64,000 bases of DNA from Pseudomonas sp. SLFW. Lineage in GTDB: Bacteria; Pseudomonadota; Gammaproteobacteria; Pseudomonadales; Pseudomonadaceae. Each line of letters opens with the position of its first letter. The stretch's first letter is position 1. The notes under the pieces were generated by a model. The model was not told the origin of the DNA and made no database searches. It worked only from the letters and a program-made list of their open reading frames with translations. Shown piece after piece: positions 47,504 to 56,325 of this stretch. The DNA lies in contig NZ_JAAAKW010000001.1 of assembly GCF_009905615.1 (NCBI RefSeq), forward strand, positions 372,001-436,000, given 5' to 3'. The translations under genes and the position numbers were made by a program.

Positions 47504-48213
47504 GTAGTCGATCCAAATGCCAGATGCAGACGAAAATGCACGGGGTCCAGAAGGCTCTCCACGTGCTCCATGAAACGCTCGCGGCGGTCGAACGTGGTTC
47601 GTGTCGCTTTGAGAAATACGGTGCCCGGTTCACGCAACATCAGCGCTGCGTCATCGTTGCTCAGGGGCTCAGCGCCGATCCATTGATCGCCGCGATCCCC
47701 GACGTAACCGTGGGCGGCCATGGTCACGGTCAGTGAATCGTCGATCAGCCCGTGCTGTGGCAGGTTTTCCAGGCCATCGACGGCCGGGATCAATACCCGC
47801 TCCAGTGACACCACGCTGCCGTCGCCTGCCGTGCGGCGCCGATCCAGCGCGACGAAATCCGCCGTGCCGAATCGTACGGCCAGGTCAGGCCGTTGCACCG
47901 TCACCAGCCGCAGAATCTCGGTGCTGACCTTCGCACCGGTGTCGGCCAATGCCTGCGCCCACCCGGCGCGCTGGTCCAGCGAAATACCGTCGTAGGTCAC
48001 GATGGAGCCGACGCCGGTCTGCGTTGCGATGTAGTTGCGACGCTTGAGCTCGGACAGCGCTTCACGCAGCGTGCCGCGACTGACGTTGAACTCCTGGGCC
48101 AGCAAGTTTTCACCCGGCAACAATTCGCCCGATCCCATCTGACCGGTTTCAATACGGCGCGCCAGCTCATCGACTACGCGTTTTTTCTTGTCAAATCGAA
48201 CCTGTCTAATCAT
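47500..48213 (-). CDS. GntR/HutC-family regulator of the riboside cluster
   Basis: 237-residue regulator with a GntR winged HTH (KKRVVDELARRIETGQMGSG, FNVSRGTLREALSELKRRNY) and a C-terminal UTRA-like ligand domain (LDRRRTAGDGSVVSLERVLI, VTMAAHGYVGDRG). The start is taken as the ATG at 48213; a TTG two codons earlier is possible. It leads the minus-strand group GntR, glycohydrolase, permease, kinase, and probably represses it. Confidence 0.9.
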   Translation of the reverse strand: MIRQVRFDKKKRVVDELARRIETGQMGSGELLPGENLLAQEFNVSRGTLREALSELKRRNYIATQTGVGSIVTYDGISLDQRAGWAQALADTGAKVSTEILRLVTVQRPDLAVRFGTADFVALDRRRTAGDGSVVSLERVLIPAVDGLENLPQHGLIDDSLTVTMAAHGYVGDRGDQWIGAEPLSNDDAALMLREPGTVFLKATRTTFDRRERFMEHVESLLDPVHFRLHLAFGSTT

Positions 48214-48383
48214 GTACAAATTGATATCCGAAAAGGGTTGGTAGGAGCAAGCTATTTTTAATTTGCAATCAGAGATTTGTTACATCTGTTACGTCAAGTT
48301 GCGACCGACTTTGCCCCAGCTGGATGCTTTGAAGATCCCTCTGGAACAAGGTCGCTCGCAACGACGTCACTCAGCGTAGTCGA

Positions 48384-49052
48384 TCATTGGGCGTCGTTAA
48401 CGACACTCGATTGTTCGCTGATGATCTGACGAATGGCACCGACGAAAACGTCGACCGGTTGACCACCGGACACCGCGTATTGGTCGTTGAAGACGATGGT
48501 CGGCACCGAACTTACACCACGGGAGACCCACAGCTGTTCAAGCTCCCGCACCTCGGCGGTGTATTCGTCGGACGTAAGAATGGCTTCGGCGCGGGCGCGA
48601 TCCAGACCCACCTTCTGTGCGACGTCAGCCAGTATCTGGTGGGAAGACACGTTGGCGTGCAGGCTGAAATAGGCCGTGAACAGCGCTTCTTTCAGCGCGT
48701 GCTGCTTGCCTTCCCCTTCAGCCCAGTGAATCAGGCGGTGGGCATCGAAGGTGTTGTAAACGCGTCGGTCGCCCTGTTTGAACACGAAGCCCAACTCGGC
48801 ACCGCGCTGACGAATGTTCTCGGCGTTGGCTTGGTATTGCTCACGTGTGGAGCCGTACTTTTGGGCGATGTGTTCGAAGATGTCCTGGCCTTCAGGCCCC
48901 ATTTTCGGATTCAGTTCGAACGGCTGGAAGTGAATCTGCGCCTGGACCTCGTCGCCCAGATGCTCCAGCGCCTGATCCAGCGCCCGCAGACCGATGATGC
49001 ACCAGGGGCAGGCGACGTCGGAGATAAAATCGATTTTCAGTGGAGTACTCAT
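48384..49052 (-). CDS. DsbA-family oxidoreductase (FrnE-like)
   Basis: 222-residue cytosolic thioredoxin-fold protein. The active site CPWC is in FISDVACPWCIIGLRALDQA (about 17-20 for the four residues), followed by FQPFELNP; VPTIVFNDQYAVSGGQPVDV holds the cis-Pro. It lacks a signal peptide, which separates it from periplasmic DsbA and matches FrnE/2-hydroxychromene-isomerase-like proteins. The ATG at 49052 is preferred over upstream in-frame starts that read through a repeat. Stress or polyketide-related roles are reported for relatives. Confidence 0.92.
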   Translation of the reverse strand: MSTPLKIDFISDVACPWCIIGLRALDQALEHLGDEVQAQIHFQPFELNPKMGPEGQDIFEHIAQKYGSTREQYQANAENIRQRGAELGFVFKQGDRRVYNTFDAHRLIHWAEGEGKQHALKEALFTAYFSLHANVSSHQILADVAQKVGLDRARAEAILTSDEYTAEVRELEQLWVSRGVSSVPTIVFNDQYAVSGGQPVDVFVGAIRQIISEQSSVVNDAQ

Positions 49053-49112
49053 GGCAGCCTCGTTCCAAAGCGGAAAAGGTGCACGATACGCCTCTGTCGT
49101 CGAGCGAAAAAC

Positions 49113-49203
49113 CTGTAGGAGTGAGCTTGCTCGCGATTGCGCCCTGTCAGACAACCTCGTTGCGCCTGCTGAATCGCAATCGCGAGCAAGCTCACTCCTA
49201 CAG
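49113..49203. repeat. REPIN-like inverted repeat, family 2 (copy 2)
   Basis: CTGTAGGAGTGAGCTTGCTC-GCGATT and AATCGCGAGCAAGCTCACTC-CTACAG, the same arms as at 21876-21963, between two minus-strand genes. Confidence 0.9.
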
Positions 49204-49223
49204 CGCTCTTGCGGCTTGCCTGT

Positions 49224-50216
49224 CTAGAGCTGGGCGACGTGGGACGCATCCTCGCGATGCTCACGCAGATACGGCAACACCGCCGCAAGTAACGGCGCCT
49301 TGAACGCCTCCTGGAAACGATGCGCCAAGCCAGGAATCAGCTTCAACTGACTGCCCTGAATATGCGCGGCGACGTGAATGCCGTGCATCACCGGCAGCAA
49401 CGGATCGGCTGTGCCATGCACCACCAGCGTCGGAACCCGCAGGCGATTCAACAGTTCGACGCGGCTCGGTTCAGCCAGGATCGCCAGAATCTGCCGCTTC
49501 ACCCCTTCAGGGTTGAACGCTCGGTCGTAGGAAATCGCCGCCTGCTGCAACAGCTTCTGGCGATCGTCTTTGACTTCCGGACTGCCCAGCGCCGCCAGCA
49601 AATCCGCCTGTTGCTCCAGCGCCGTTTGACGGTCCGGTGCGCCGCGACGGGCGAGCAATTGCAGCAATGCAGGACTTGGCATCGGCAGGCCCGGTGCGCC
49701 GGAGCTGGTCATGATCAGGGTCAGGCTTTCAACCCGTTTCGGCGCCATGTCGGCCAGGTGCTGAGCGATCATCCCGCCCATACTCGCGCCCAGCACATGA
49801 AACCGCTGAACGTGGATCGCGTCCATCAGACCCAAAGCGTCCTGCGCCATGTCGGTCAGTGAATACGGCGCCGACACCGGAAGGCCGATCTTGTAGCGCA
49901 GGACTTCGTAGGTGAGGTTGGCGGTGGCGGGCGCCTGCACCCATGTCGACAGGCCAACGTCACGGTTGTCGTAACGAATCACCCGGAAACCTTGCTGACA
50001 CAGCGCGACGACCACCTCGTCCGGCCAGTGGATCAACTGGCCGCCGAGGCCCATGACCAGCAGCAACGCAGGGTCCGAATCGCGACCGACGCTTTGATAC
50101 GCCAGGTGTACCTCATCGAGCACGGCCACTTGCGTGGGAACGTTGACGTCGCATCGAGAGGCCGCAAAAGACGGCAAGCTGCACATGAGCGCAGCCAGGA
50201 AAAATAGAAACCGCAT
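49224..50216 (-). CDS. Exported alpha/beta hydrolase
   Basis: 330-residue protein with a signal peptide (MRFLFFLAALMCSLPSFAAS) and an alpha/beta-hydrolase fold. LLVMGLGGQLIHWP is the oxyanion region, GASMGGMIAQHLA the nucleophile elbow with Ser near 153, PTLVVHGTADPLLPV the acid region and GLAHRFQEAF the catalytic His. Two Cys in the mature protein could form a disulfide. Substrate unknown. The preceding 365-bp gap (50217-50581) holds a REPIN and no gene. Confidence 0.9.
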   Translation of the reverse strand: MRFLFFLAALMCSLPSFAASRCDVNVPTQVAVLDEVHLAYQSVGRDSDPALLLVMGLGGQLIHWPDEVVVALCQQGFRVIRYDNRDVGLSTWVQAPATANLTYEVLRYKIGLPVSAPYSLTDMAQDALGLMDAIHVQRFHVLGASMGGMIAQHLADMAPKRVESLTLIMTSSGAPGLPMPSPALLQLLARRGAPDRQTALEQQADLLAALGSPEVKDDRQKLLQQAAISYDRAFNPEGVKRQILAILAEPSRVELLNRLRVPTLVVHGTADPLLPVMHGIHVAAHIQGSQLKLIPGLAHRFQEAFKAPLLAAVLPYLREHREDASHVAQL

Positions 50217-50401
50217 GAAAAACACCGAAACGCAGAACCCCAGTAGGCCGCGAGTCTGATGAAGTTTTCCAAAGCGCGCTGCCACAGTTGCGTGACATTT
50301 TGATGAAGGGGGCTGAACGGCGCTTTTTTGAGCGGCAAGCGGCAAGCTTCAAGCAAGAGCAGTGCGCAGTACCCTTGAGGAATTTGGCAAAGCACATAGT
50401 G

Positions 50402-50492
50402 CTGTGGGGGCGAATTTATTCGCGATTGGCCGGTGCAGACGACACATGTGCGTCGCCCGGCCGATTTTTCGCGAATGAATTCGCTCCCACAG
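50402..50492. repeat. REPIN-like inverted repeat, family 1 (copy 6)
   Basis: CTGTGGGGGCGAATTTATTC-GCGA and TTCGCGAATGAATTCGCTCC-CACAG, inner core GACGACACATGTGCGTCG. It lies between the hydrolase and the metE remnant. Confidence 0.88.
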
Positions 50493-50581
50493 TTAAATCC
50501 GCAGCAGCCTCACTTCCCCGGGGTGCTCGAACAGGGATTCAACAGCAGCCGGAAGAACGTTTGCGGATGCCAAACCGACAT

Positions 50582-51316
50582 TTAAGCCGCGTTCTGATCG
50601 ACGGGGTTAACCAGCAATGCGCCCGTATCCGTGATCCACAGGTTCTCCCCAAATCGCGCCTTAGCCTCGCTCAACAGCTCGCGGGCGACGCGCAGATCGC
50701 AGCGCCAGACGTTGAGGTCAGTGGCCACGCCCAGGGACAGCACTTTATAGGTCGGCAACCGGTCCAGCAGCGTAGGCAATTGCTCTGGAGCGCGCACCAG
50801 GTCCACATGCAGGCCATTCACGGCCAGGGAAACTGCCAGACCAAGGTTGACTTCCAGGCCACCGAAATCGGTCGCGATGAGCTTTTTCAGCGGCGAATAC
50901 TGCAGGGTGTGGTAGGCGCGCTCGAACGCGTTCTTCCAGTCTTGTGGTAGCTCAAGGCTCAGGATCGGTTCGTCGATCTGCACCCATTCAACGCCTTGTC
51001 CGGCGAGACGCCCGAGGAGGTCGCCGTAGATCGGTAGCAAACGGTCGAGCAATTCGAGCGTGTCGAAATTGCCGGCTTTGGCCTTGCCGAGCCACAGGTA
51101 AGTCAGCGGGCCGATGATTACCCGTTTGCCCTGCGTCCGGGCCTCTTCCACTTCATCGAGTGGTGAGTCCATGTTGAATTCGAAACGCTGGTCCCGAGTG
51201 AATTCCGGGACCCGGTCGAGGTAGCTGGCATCGCCTCTCCAATAGGCCTCAAAGGCTTTCTTCAATTCAAGACCCGCTTGAAGGGGTGCGAATTCGAGGG
51301 TATGGGCCGAGGCCAT
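50582..51316 (-). pseudogene. Internally deleted, C-terminally truncated metE-like gene
   Basis: Open frame of 244 codons from the ATG at 51316 (MASAHTLEFAPLQAGLELKK). The first ~30 residues (ELKKAFEAYWRGD) and the remainder (from VPEFTRDQRFEF onward: IIGPLTYLWLGKAKAG, QGVEWVQIDEPILSLELP, HVDLVRAPEQLPTLLDRLP, KVLSLGV) match MetE. About 90-100 residues between them are missing, and the protein stops near the middle of MetE (ENLWITDTGALLVNPVDQ). The C-terminal zinc and homocysteine domain is therefore absent. The N-terminal methylfolate motif has also changed (LEFAPLQAG for LGFPRIG). It sits divergent from metR, the usual metE neighbour. The frame has no stop or frameshift, so it may still be expressed; methionine synthase activity is not expected. 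Confidence 0.75.
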
Positions 51317-51365
51317 GATGACGTCTCCTACAAAAGATGGCGCCATTGTCGACACTTCACCCCAC

Positions 51366-51380
51366 ATGAGACAAACTCAT
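51366..51380. promoter_or_regulatory. MetR-type operator between the metE remnant and metR
   Basis: ATGAGACAAACTCAT contains TGAG-N5-CTCA, one mismatch per arm from the TGAA-N5-TTCA MetR pattern. It lies 50 bp from the metE-like start and 43 bp from the metR start. Confidence 0.55.
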
Positions 51381-51422
51381 TGTTTTCGTGTTGATCACAA
51401 AATTCATTCATGGAGCGCCCCG

Positions 51423-52340
51423 GTGCTTGAGATACGCCACCTGAAAACCCTGCATGCGCTGCGCGAGGCTGACAGCCTGGTCGATGCCGCTGACCGGCTA
51501 CACCTGACGCAGTCCGCCCTGTCCCACCAGTTCAAGGAATTGGAAGAGCGCATGGGCATGCCGCTGTTCGTGCGCAAGACCAAGCCCGTGCGGTTTACCA
51601 GCGCGGGCCTGCGACTGCTCCAATTGGCTGATTCGGTGCTGCCGCAGCTGCGCAACGCCGAGCGCGACATCTCGCGGTTGGCCGGTGGCGTGGCGGGCCG
51701 CTTGCACATGGCCATTGAATGCCACAGCTGCTTTCAGTGGCTGATGCCGACCATCGACCAGTTTCGCGATGCATGGCCGGAGGTCGAACTGGACCTGGCC
51801 TCGGGTTTTGCCTTCGCCCCTTTGCCAGCGTTGGCCCGTGGCGATCTGGACTTGGTGGTGACGTCCGATCCGGTGGACCTGCCAGGCATTACCTACGTGC
51901 CGCTGTTCACCTACGAAGCCATGCTGGCGGTGGCCAATCAACACGCGCTGGCGAGCAAGCCGTTCGTGGTGCCGGAAGACCTGGCGAGCGAAACCCTGAT
52001 CACCTACCCGGTCGAGCGGGATCGTCTGGACATTTTCACGCGCTTTCTGGAACCGGCCGACATCGAACCGGCGCAAGTGCGCACGTCTGAGTTGACCGTC
52101 ATGATGATGCAGCTTGTGGCCAGTGGGCGAGGCGTGTGTGGGATGCCGCACTGGGCGCTGCATGAATACAGCTCGCGGGGCTACGTGAAAGCCAAGCGGC
52201 TGGGTGAGAAAGGGCTGTTTGCGACGCTGTACGCGGCGATTCGCGCCGATATGCTCGACGCACCGTACATGCGCGACTTCCTGCTGACCGCAAAAGACAC
52301 GTCGTTCTCGACGCTGGATGGGGTGAGTGCGGTGAGGTGA
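51423..52340 (+). CDS. metR: LysR-type regulator of methionine synthesis
   Basis: 305-residue LysR regulator. N-terminal HTH LEIRHLKTLHALREADSLVD, AADRLHLTQSALSHQFKELE; C-terminal effector domain (PLPALARGDLDLVVTSDPVD). The GTG at 51423 has GGAG 8 nt upstream and gives the typical LEIRHLKTL start. It is divergent from the metE remnant, as metR is from metE in Pseudomonas; it may still regulate other methionine genes. The symbol is by similarity and position. Confidence 0.88.
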   Translation: MLEIRHLKTLHALREADSLVDAADRLHLTQSALSHQFKELEERMGMPLFVRKTKPVRFTSAGLRLLQLADSVLPQLRNAERDISRLAGGVAGRLHMAIECHSCFQWLMPTIDQFRDAWPEVELDLASGFAFAPLPALARGDLDLVVTSDPVDLPGITYVPLFTYEAMLAVANQHALASKPFVVPEDLASETLITYPVERDRLDIFTRFLEPADIEPAQVRTSELTVMMMQLVASGRGVCGMPHWALHEYSSRGYVKAKRLGEKGLFATLYAAIRADMLDAPYMRDFLLTAKDTSFSTLDGVSAVR

Positions 52341-52364
52341 GGCCCAGCCACGCACAGCTTTGAA

Positions 52365-52455
52365 CTGCGGGAGCGAATTCATTCGAGAAACGGAGGTACA
52401 ACCGATAAACATGTGTCGGATGTTCCTTCATTCGCGAATGAATTCGCTCCCACAG
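52365..52455. repeat. REPIN-like inverted repeat, family 1 (copy 7)
   Basis: CTGCGGGAGCGAATTCATTC-GAGAA and TTCGCGAATGAATTCGCTCC-CACAG with GGTACAACCGAT and GTGTCGGATGTTCC inside. It lies between convergent metR and the nudix gene. Confidence 0.88.
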
Positions 52456-52483
52456 GTTTGACCTGCGTTGAGTTCCGGACACG

Positions 52484-52888
52484 TCAGGCGATTTGAAGAG
52501 ACCGGTACAACGGCAAAATCGAATCCCGGGTCAACGGCGCGAGGTGCAGGTGATCAACACGCTCTGCGTCGACCCAGACGATTTCCTCGATCTCCGCCGC
52601 AGGCACAACCGCTTGGTCAACGTCCAGCCGATACAACTGGCAGTTCACTTCAAAGCCCGGCTCATTCGCGGCCACCGCCGAAAACTCGCCCAGAAACTGC
52701 GCCTGCTCTGGCTCAACCAACAGGCCCAGCTCTTCGTTCAGCTCTCGCGCCAACGCCACGGCAGCGGTTTCACCCGCGTCGATCTTGCCACCCGGCTGCA
52801 TGAACGCCTGGGTCCCGCGTTTGCGCACCAGCAGCGTTCGCCCGTCCGCGCCGATCAACAACGCCGCTGCAATGCGGATGACCTTCAC
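52484..52888 (-). CDS. NUDIX hydrolase
   Basis: 134-residue pyrophosphatase. The Nudix box [23 protein letters not shown] at about 33-55 has the G-x5-E-x7-R-E-U-x-E-E-x-G-U pattern. Substrate unknown: members clean nucleotides or other diphosphates. It starts inside the end of ddlA (ATGA overlap), so it is cotranscribed with it. Confidence 0.95.
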   Translation of the reverse strand: MKVIRIAAALLIGADGRTLLVRKRGTQAFMQPGGKIDAGETAAVALARELNEELGLLVEPEQAQFLGEFSAVAANEPGFEVNCQLYRLDVDQAVVPAAEIEEIVWVDAERVDHLHLAPLTRDSILPLYRSLQIA

Positions 52889-53976
52889 AGCACCACCTCG
52901 GTTTTCAAGGCGCGGGCCTCATCGGCACGCTCCAGCGCCAGCACGATCAAGCGATCAATCAGCTCCGGATAGCCCAAGCCGCTGGCCTGCCAGAGTTTCG
53001 GGTACATGCTGATAGAGGTGAAACCGGGCAGCGTGTTGACCTCGTTGATGATGATTTCCCGCGCCTCAGTGACGAAGAAATCGACCCGCGACAGCCCTGC
53101 GCAACCGAGCACGCGATAGGCCTGCAACGCGACCTCTCGGACTTCATCACTCAGGTCTGTCGGAAGATCGGCAGGGATCGCAATACGCGCCTGGCCGTCG
53201 TTCAGGTATTTGGTGTCGTAGGCGTAGAACTCGTCGTTGGCGACCACTTCACCGCACACGCTGACTTGCGGTTCGTGGTTGCCCAACACCGCGCATTCCA
53301 CTTCACGACCGACGATACCCTGCTCGATCAGCACTTTGTTGTCGTAGTCGAAGGCGAGTTTCAACGCCGTGTCGTAGCTGGCTTGATCGGTGACTTTGCT
53401 CACGCCCACCGACGAGCCCTGGCTCGCCGGTTTGACGAACAGCGGCAGGCCCAGTTGCGCGGACACGCTGACGAAATCCACCGACTCGCCCCGGTGCAGC
53501 ACGGCGAACGGCGCCACAGCGATGCCCGCGTCACGCAGCAGACGTTTGGTCACGTCCTTGTCCATGCACACCGCCGAGCCCAGCACATCAGGGCCGACGC
53601 ACGGGATGTCGAGCAGTCGCAACAGGCCTTGCAGCGCGCCGTCTTCGCCGGTGCTGCCGTGGATCAGGGGGAACACCACGTCAATGCGCGGCACGTCCAG
53701 ACCGGTTTCCACTTCAACGAATTGCGGGCCTTTGGTGCCCGGTCTCAGGGACAGCAGACGCCCCGACTCGCTGAGTTTGATGTGCGCAGGGTCGTTGGCA
53801 TTCTGCAGGTAGTCGCGCTCGTCGAAACGCAGCCAGTGGCCCTGTTTGTCGATGCCGATCAGAGTGATGTAGTAGTTGTTGCGATCAATCGCATTGATCA
53901 CGTTGCGCGCCGATTGCAACGACACTTCATGTTCGGAGGATTGCCCACCGAAAACGATGGCGACTGACTTTTTCAA
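52885..53976 (-). CDS. ddlA: D-alanine--D-alanine ligase
   Basis: 363-residue ATP-grasp ligase forming D-Ala-D-Ala for peptidoglycan. It starts [20 protein letters not shown]; family blocks [38 protein letters not shown], and the C-terminal [20 protein letters not shown]. This length and N-terminus fit the DdlA form; the DdlB form lies with the division genes. Stand-alone promoter region of ~200 bp shared with the divergent gene at 54177. Confidence 0.95.
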   Translation of the reverse strand: MKKSVAIVFGGQSSEHEVSLQSARNVINAIDRNNYYITLIGIDKQGHWLRFDERDYLQNANDPAHIKLSESGRLLSLRPGTKGPQFVEVETGLDVPRIDVVFPLIHGSTGEDGALQGLLRLLDIPCVGPDVLGSAVCMDKDVTKRLLRDAGIAVAPFAVLHRGESVDFVSVSAQLGLPLFVKPASQGSSVGVSKVTDQASYDTALKLAFDYDNKVLIEQGIVGREVECAVLGNHEPQVSVCGEVVANDEFYAYDTKYLNDGQARIAIPADLPTDLSDEVREVALQAYRVLGCAGLSRVDFFVTEAREIIINEVNTLPGFTSISMYPKLWQASGLGYPELIDRLIVLALERADEARALKTEVVL

Positions 53977-54176
53977 AGGGGAAACTCCTGGATTTCAGGT
54001 CGCAGAGTCAAAAGCAATTTGCGCCGTTAGTCCAGCCCCGAGGGCCTTTGGTTGACGGAATGCAGACGTGTAAAGCGCAGGATTGGCACGATTCATCAGG
54101 CATTTTCAATGTGGCCGCGATTAACGGAGCCCGCGCGGGTACAATGCCCCCTTTCTCTTCTGCTACGGCTTTTCTC

Positions 54177-54887
54177 ATGACTGACCCCATTCGCCTTTCC
54201 AAACGCCTTATCGAGCTGGTCGGCTGCTCAAGACGCGAGGCCGAGCTGTTCATCGAAGGCGGCTGGGTGACAGTGGACGGCGTCGTCATCGACGAGCCGC
54301 AATTCAAAGTCGAAGGCCAGACCGTGGCCCTCAGCCCCGACGCCAAGGCGGTCACCCCGGAAGCGGTGACGATTCTGTTCAACGTACCCGCAGGCATGAG
54401 CCCCGAGCAGGCATTGCCGCTGATCACGCCCGACTCACTGTCGGCCGAGCACAGTTTTGGCAAGCGCCCACTCAAGGGTCACTTCCTGCGCCTGGAAGCG
54501 ATTTCCACGCTGCAAGCCAACGCCAGCGGCCTGATGGTGTTCAGCCAGGACTGGAAAATCCTGCGCAAGCTCACCGACGACCGCAGCAAGATCGAGCAGG
54601 AATACGTGGTCGAAATCGACGGCGAGATGGTCGCTCACGGCCTCAATCGCCTGAACCACGGCCTGATGTACAAAGGCAAAGAACTGCCGAAAGTCAAAGC
54701 CAGCTGGCAGAACGAAACCCGCCTGCGCTTCGCCATGAAAAACCCGCAACCCGGCGTCATCGCCCAGTTGTGCGAGGCCGTGGGCCTGAAGGTCGTGTCC
54801 ATTCGCCGGATTCGCGTCGGCGGCGTGTCCATCGGCAAGGTGCCCGAAGGTCAATGGCGCTACATGACCGACAAAGAAAAGTTCTAA
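54177..54887 (+). CDS. S4-domain pseudouridine-synthase-family protein lacking the catalytic Asp
   Basis: 236-residue homologue of RsuA/RluF-type rRNA pseudouridine synthases. S4 RNA-binding domain at about 6-55 (RLSKRLIELVGCSRREAELF). The catalytic segment is expected as GRLD followed by x3-4 and GL-LLT; it reads STLQANASGLMVFSQDW, placing Gln113 where Asp should be. Downstream synthase parts (EQEYVVEIDGE, RIRVGGVSIGKVPEGQWRYM) are kept. The start is taken as the ATG at 54177 with MTDPIRLSKRL; a longer in-frame form reads unlike protein. It probably binds rRNA without isomerising uridine, unless another residue substitutes. Confidence 0.85.
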   Translation: MTDPIRLSKRLIELVGCSRREAELFIEGGWVTVDGVVIDEPQFKVEGQTVALSPDAKAVTPEAVTILFNVPAGMSPEQALPLITPDSLSAEHSFGKRPLKGHFLRLEAISTLQANASGLMVFSQDWKILRKLTDDRSKIEQEYVVEIDGEMVAHGLNRLNHGLMYKGKELPKVKASWQNETRLRFAMKNPQPGVIAQLCEAVGLKVVSIRRIRVGGVSIGKVPEGQWRYMTDKEKF

Positions 54888-54953
54888 TCCCCCCCTTTTT
54901 GAGCGCCGCGACCTGTCGCGCGCTGACACCCGATTGCTCAGGAAACACGCATC

Positions 54954-55415
54954 ATGATGAACAACGACGTACTGCGTAGCATCCGCTACATGCTCGATAT
55001 CAGCGACGCCAAGGTGGTGGACATCGCCAAGCTGGGCGGCATTGAGGTGACCAAGGCGCAGGTCATCGCCTTCACCAAGAAAGACGAAGAAGAAGGCTTC
55101 GAGCCGTGCAGCGATGAAATCATGGCGCACTTCCTTGACGGCCTGGTGTTCTTCAAGCGCGGCAAGGACGAGAGCCGCCCGCCCCTGCCCGTCGAGTTGC
55201 CGATGACCAACAACATCGTGCTGAAAAAGCTGCGCGTCGCCTTCGAACTCAAGGAAGAAGACATGCACGCGATCCTCAAAGCGTCGGACTTCCCGGTGTC
55301 CAAGCCGGAGCTGAGCGCGCTGTTCCGCAAGGCCGGTCACAACAACTACCGCGTGTGTGGCGACCAGTTGCTGCGCAACTTTTTGCGGGGCCTGACCCTG
55401 CGCGTTCGTGGCTGA
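54954..55415 (+). CDS. yehS: DUF1456-family protein YehS
   Basis: 153-residue cytosolic protein made of two similar halves: MMNNDVLRSIRYMLDISDAK with a matching NNIVLKKLRVAFELKEEDMH later. Each half has a DxHx-type polar motif and FLDGLVFFKRG / FLRGLTLRVRG ends. This is the DUF1456 duplication of E. coli YehS, whose function is not known to me. AGGA lies 9 nt before the first of two adjacent ATG codons. It follows the S4 protein by 66 bp and precedes trmO by 16 bp. Confidence 0.92.
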   Translation: MMNNDVLRSIRYMLDISDAKVVDIAKLGGIEVTKAQVIAFTKKDEEEGFEPCSDEIMAHFLDGLVFFKRGKDESRPPLPVELPMTNNIVLKKLRVAFELKEEDMHAILKASDFPVSKPELSALFRKAGHNNYRVCGDQLLRNFLRGLTLRVRG

Positions 55416-55431
55416 GTCTGACGGTCATTCG

Positions 55432-56136
55432 ATGAGCCAGTCTTACAGCGTTTCGCCCATCGGCTACGTCCGTTCCTGCTTCAAGGAAAAATTCGCCATT
55501 CCGCGCCAGCCGCAGCTTGCCCCTGCCGCTCGTGGCGTGCTGGAGTTGGTGCCGCCGTTCGATCAAGGCGATGCCGTGCAGGGATTGGAGCAGGTCAGCC
55601 ATGTCTGGCTGCTGTTTCTGTTTCACGAAGCGCTTGAAGACAAGCCTCGCTTGAAGGTCCGCCCTCCTCGCCTTGGCGGCAATCAGTCGATGGGCGTGTT
55701 CGCGACCCGAGCCACCCACCGCCCCAACGGCATCGGCCAATCGGTGGTCAAGCTGGAGAAGGTCGAAGCCGGTCGCCTGTGGTTATCGGGCATCGACCTG
55801 CTGGACGGCACGCCAGTGCTGGACGTCAAACCCTACGTGCCTTACGCCGACGTTATCATCGATGCCCGCAACACCATGGCCGCTGCGGCACCCGAGTTGA
55901 TCCCGGTGTCATGGGACGACGACGCGCTGCATCAGGCCCGCGAACACGGGCTGCGTCTGGCCGAACCGTTGATCGAGCTGATCGAGCAATGCCTGGCCCA
56001 AGACCCACGCCCCGCGTATCAGCAGCCTGCACCCGAGCGGCGTTACGGTGCGCAATTCTGGGACGTAGACGTGCGCTGGCATTACCCGCACCCAGGACAG
56101 ATCCGAGTGCTGGAAGTGGTGCTGTCAGGCAACTGA
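55432..56136 (+). CDS. trmO: tRNA (t6A37) N6-methyltransferase TrmO
   Basis: 234-residue methyltransferase (TsaA/YaeB-like) that methylates t6A37 in tRNA-Thr. Motifs: SPIGYVRSCFKEKFAIPRQP, HVWLLFLFHEAL, GVFATRATHRPNGIGQSVVK, DLLDGTPVLDVKPYVPYAD. The ATG at 55432 gives the usual start; an in-frame GTG overlaps yehS at 55408. A bidirectional terminator follows. Confidence 0.95.
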   Translation: MSQSYSVSPIGYVRSCFKEKFAIPRQPQLAPAARGVLELVPPFDQGDAVQGLEQVSHVWLLFLFHEALEDKPRLKVRPPRLGGNQSMGVFATRATHRPNGIGQSVVKLEKVEAGRLWLSGIDLLDGTPVLDVKPYVPYADVIIDARNTMAAAAPELIPVSWDDDALHQAREHGLRLAEPLIELIEQCLAQDPRPAYQQPAPERRYGAQFWDVDVRWHYPHPGQIRVLEVVLSGN

Positions 56137-56153
56137 CCTGCTGACAAGCGCCC

Positions 56154-56196
56154 ACAAAAAAACCGCCTGGTCCGTGACCTCCAGGCGGTTTTTTTC
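56154..56196. terminator. Bidirectional terminator between trmO and fpr
   Basis: AAAAAAACCGCCTGG / CCAGGCGGTTTTTTT stem with a 14-nt loop, 17 bp after the trmO stop codon; T runs on both strands. Confidence 0.9.
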
Positions 56197-56230
56197 AGAC
56201 GCCCAAATGGCAGGCGCCTGTACTGACTTG

Positions 56231-56281
56231 GTCGCGGACAAATCCGCCCCCACAGTCACTGTGCGAGCGGTTCATCCGCGA
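56231..56281. repeat. Degenerate REPIN-like element with reversed arm order
   Basis: GTCGCGGACAAATCCGCCCC-CACAG and CACTGTGCGAGCGGTTCATC-CGCGA are decayed family-1 arms in the same outward order as at 30311. It lies just downstream of fpr. Confidence 0.65.
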
Positions 56282-56325
56282 TTGGGTCGATCCTGAACCT
56301 GCTCGTTACAGCAGGCTGAAAAGGC

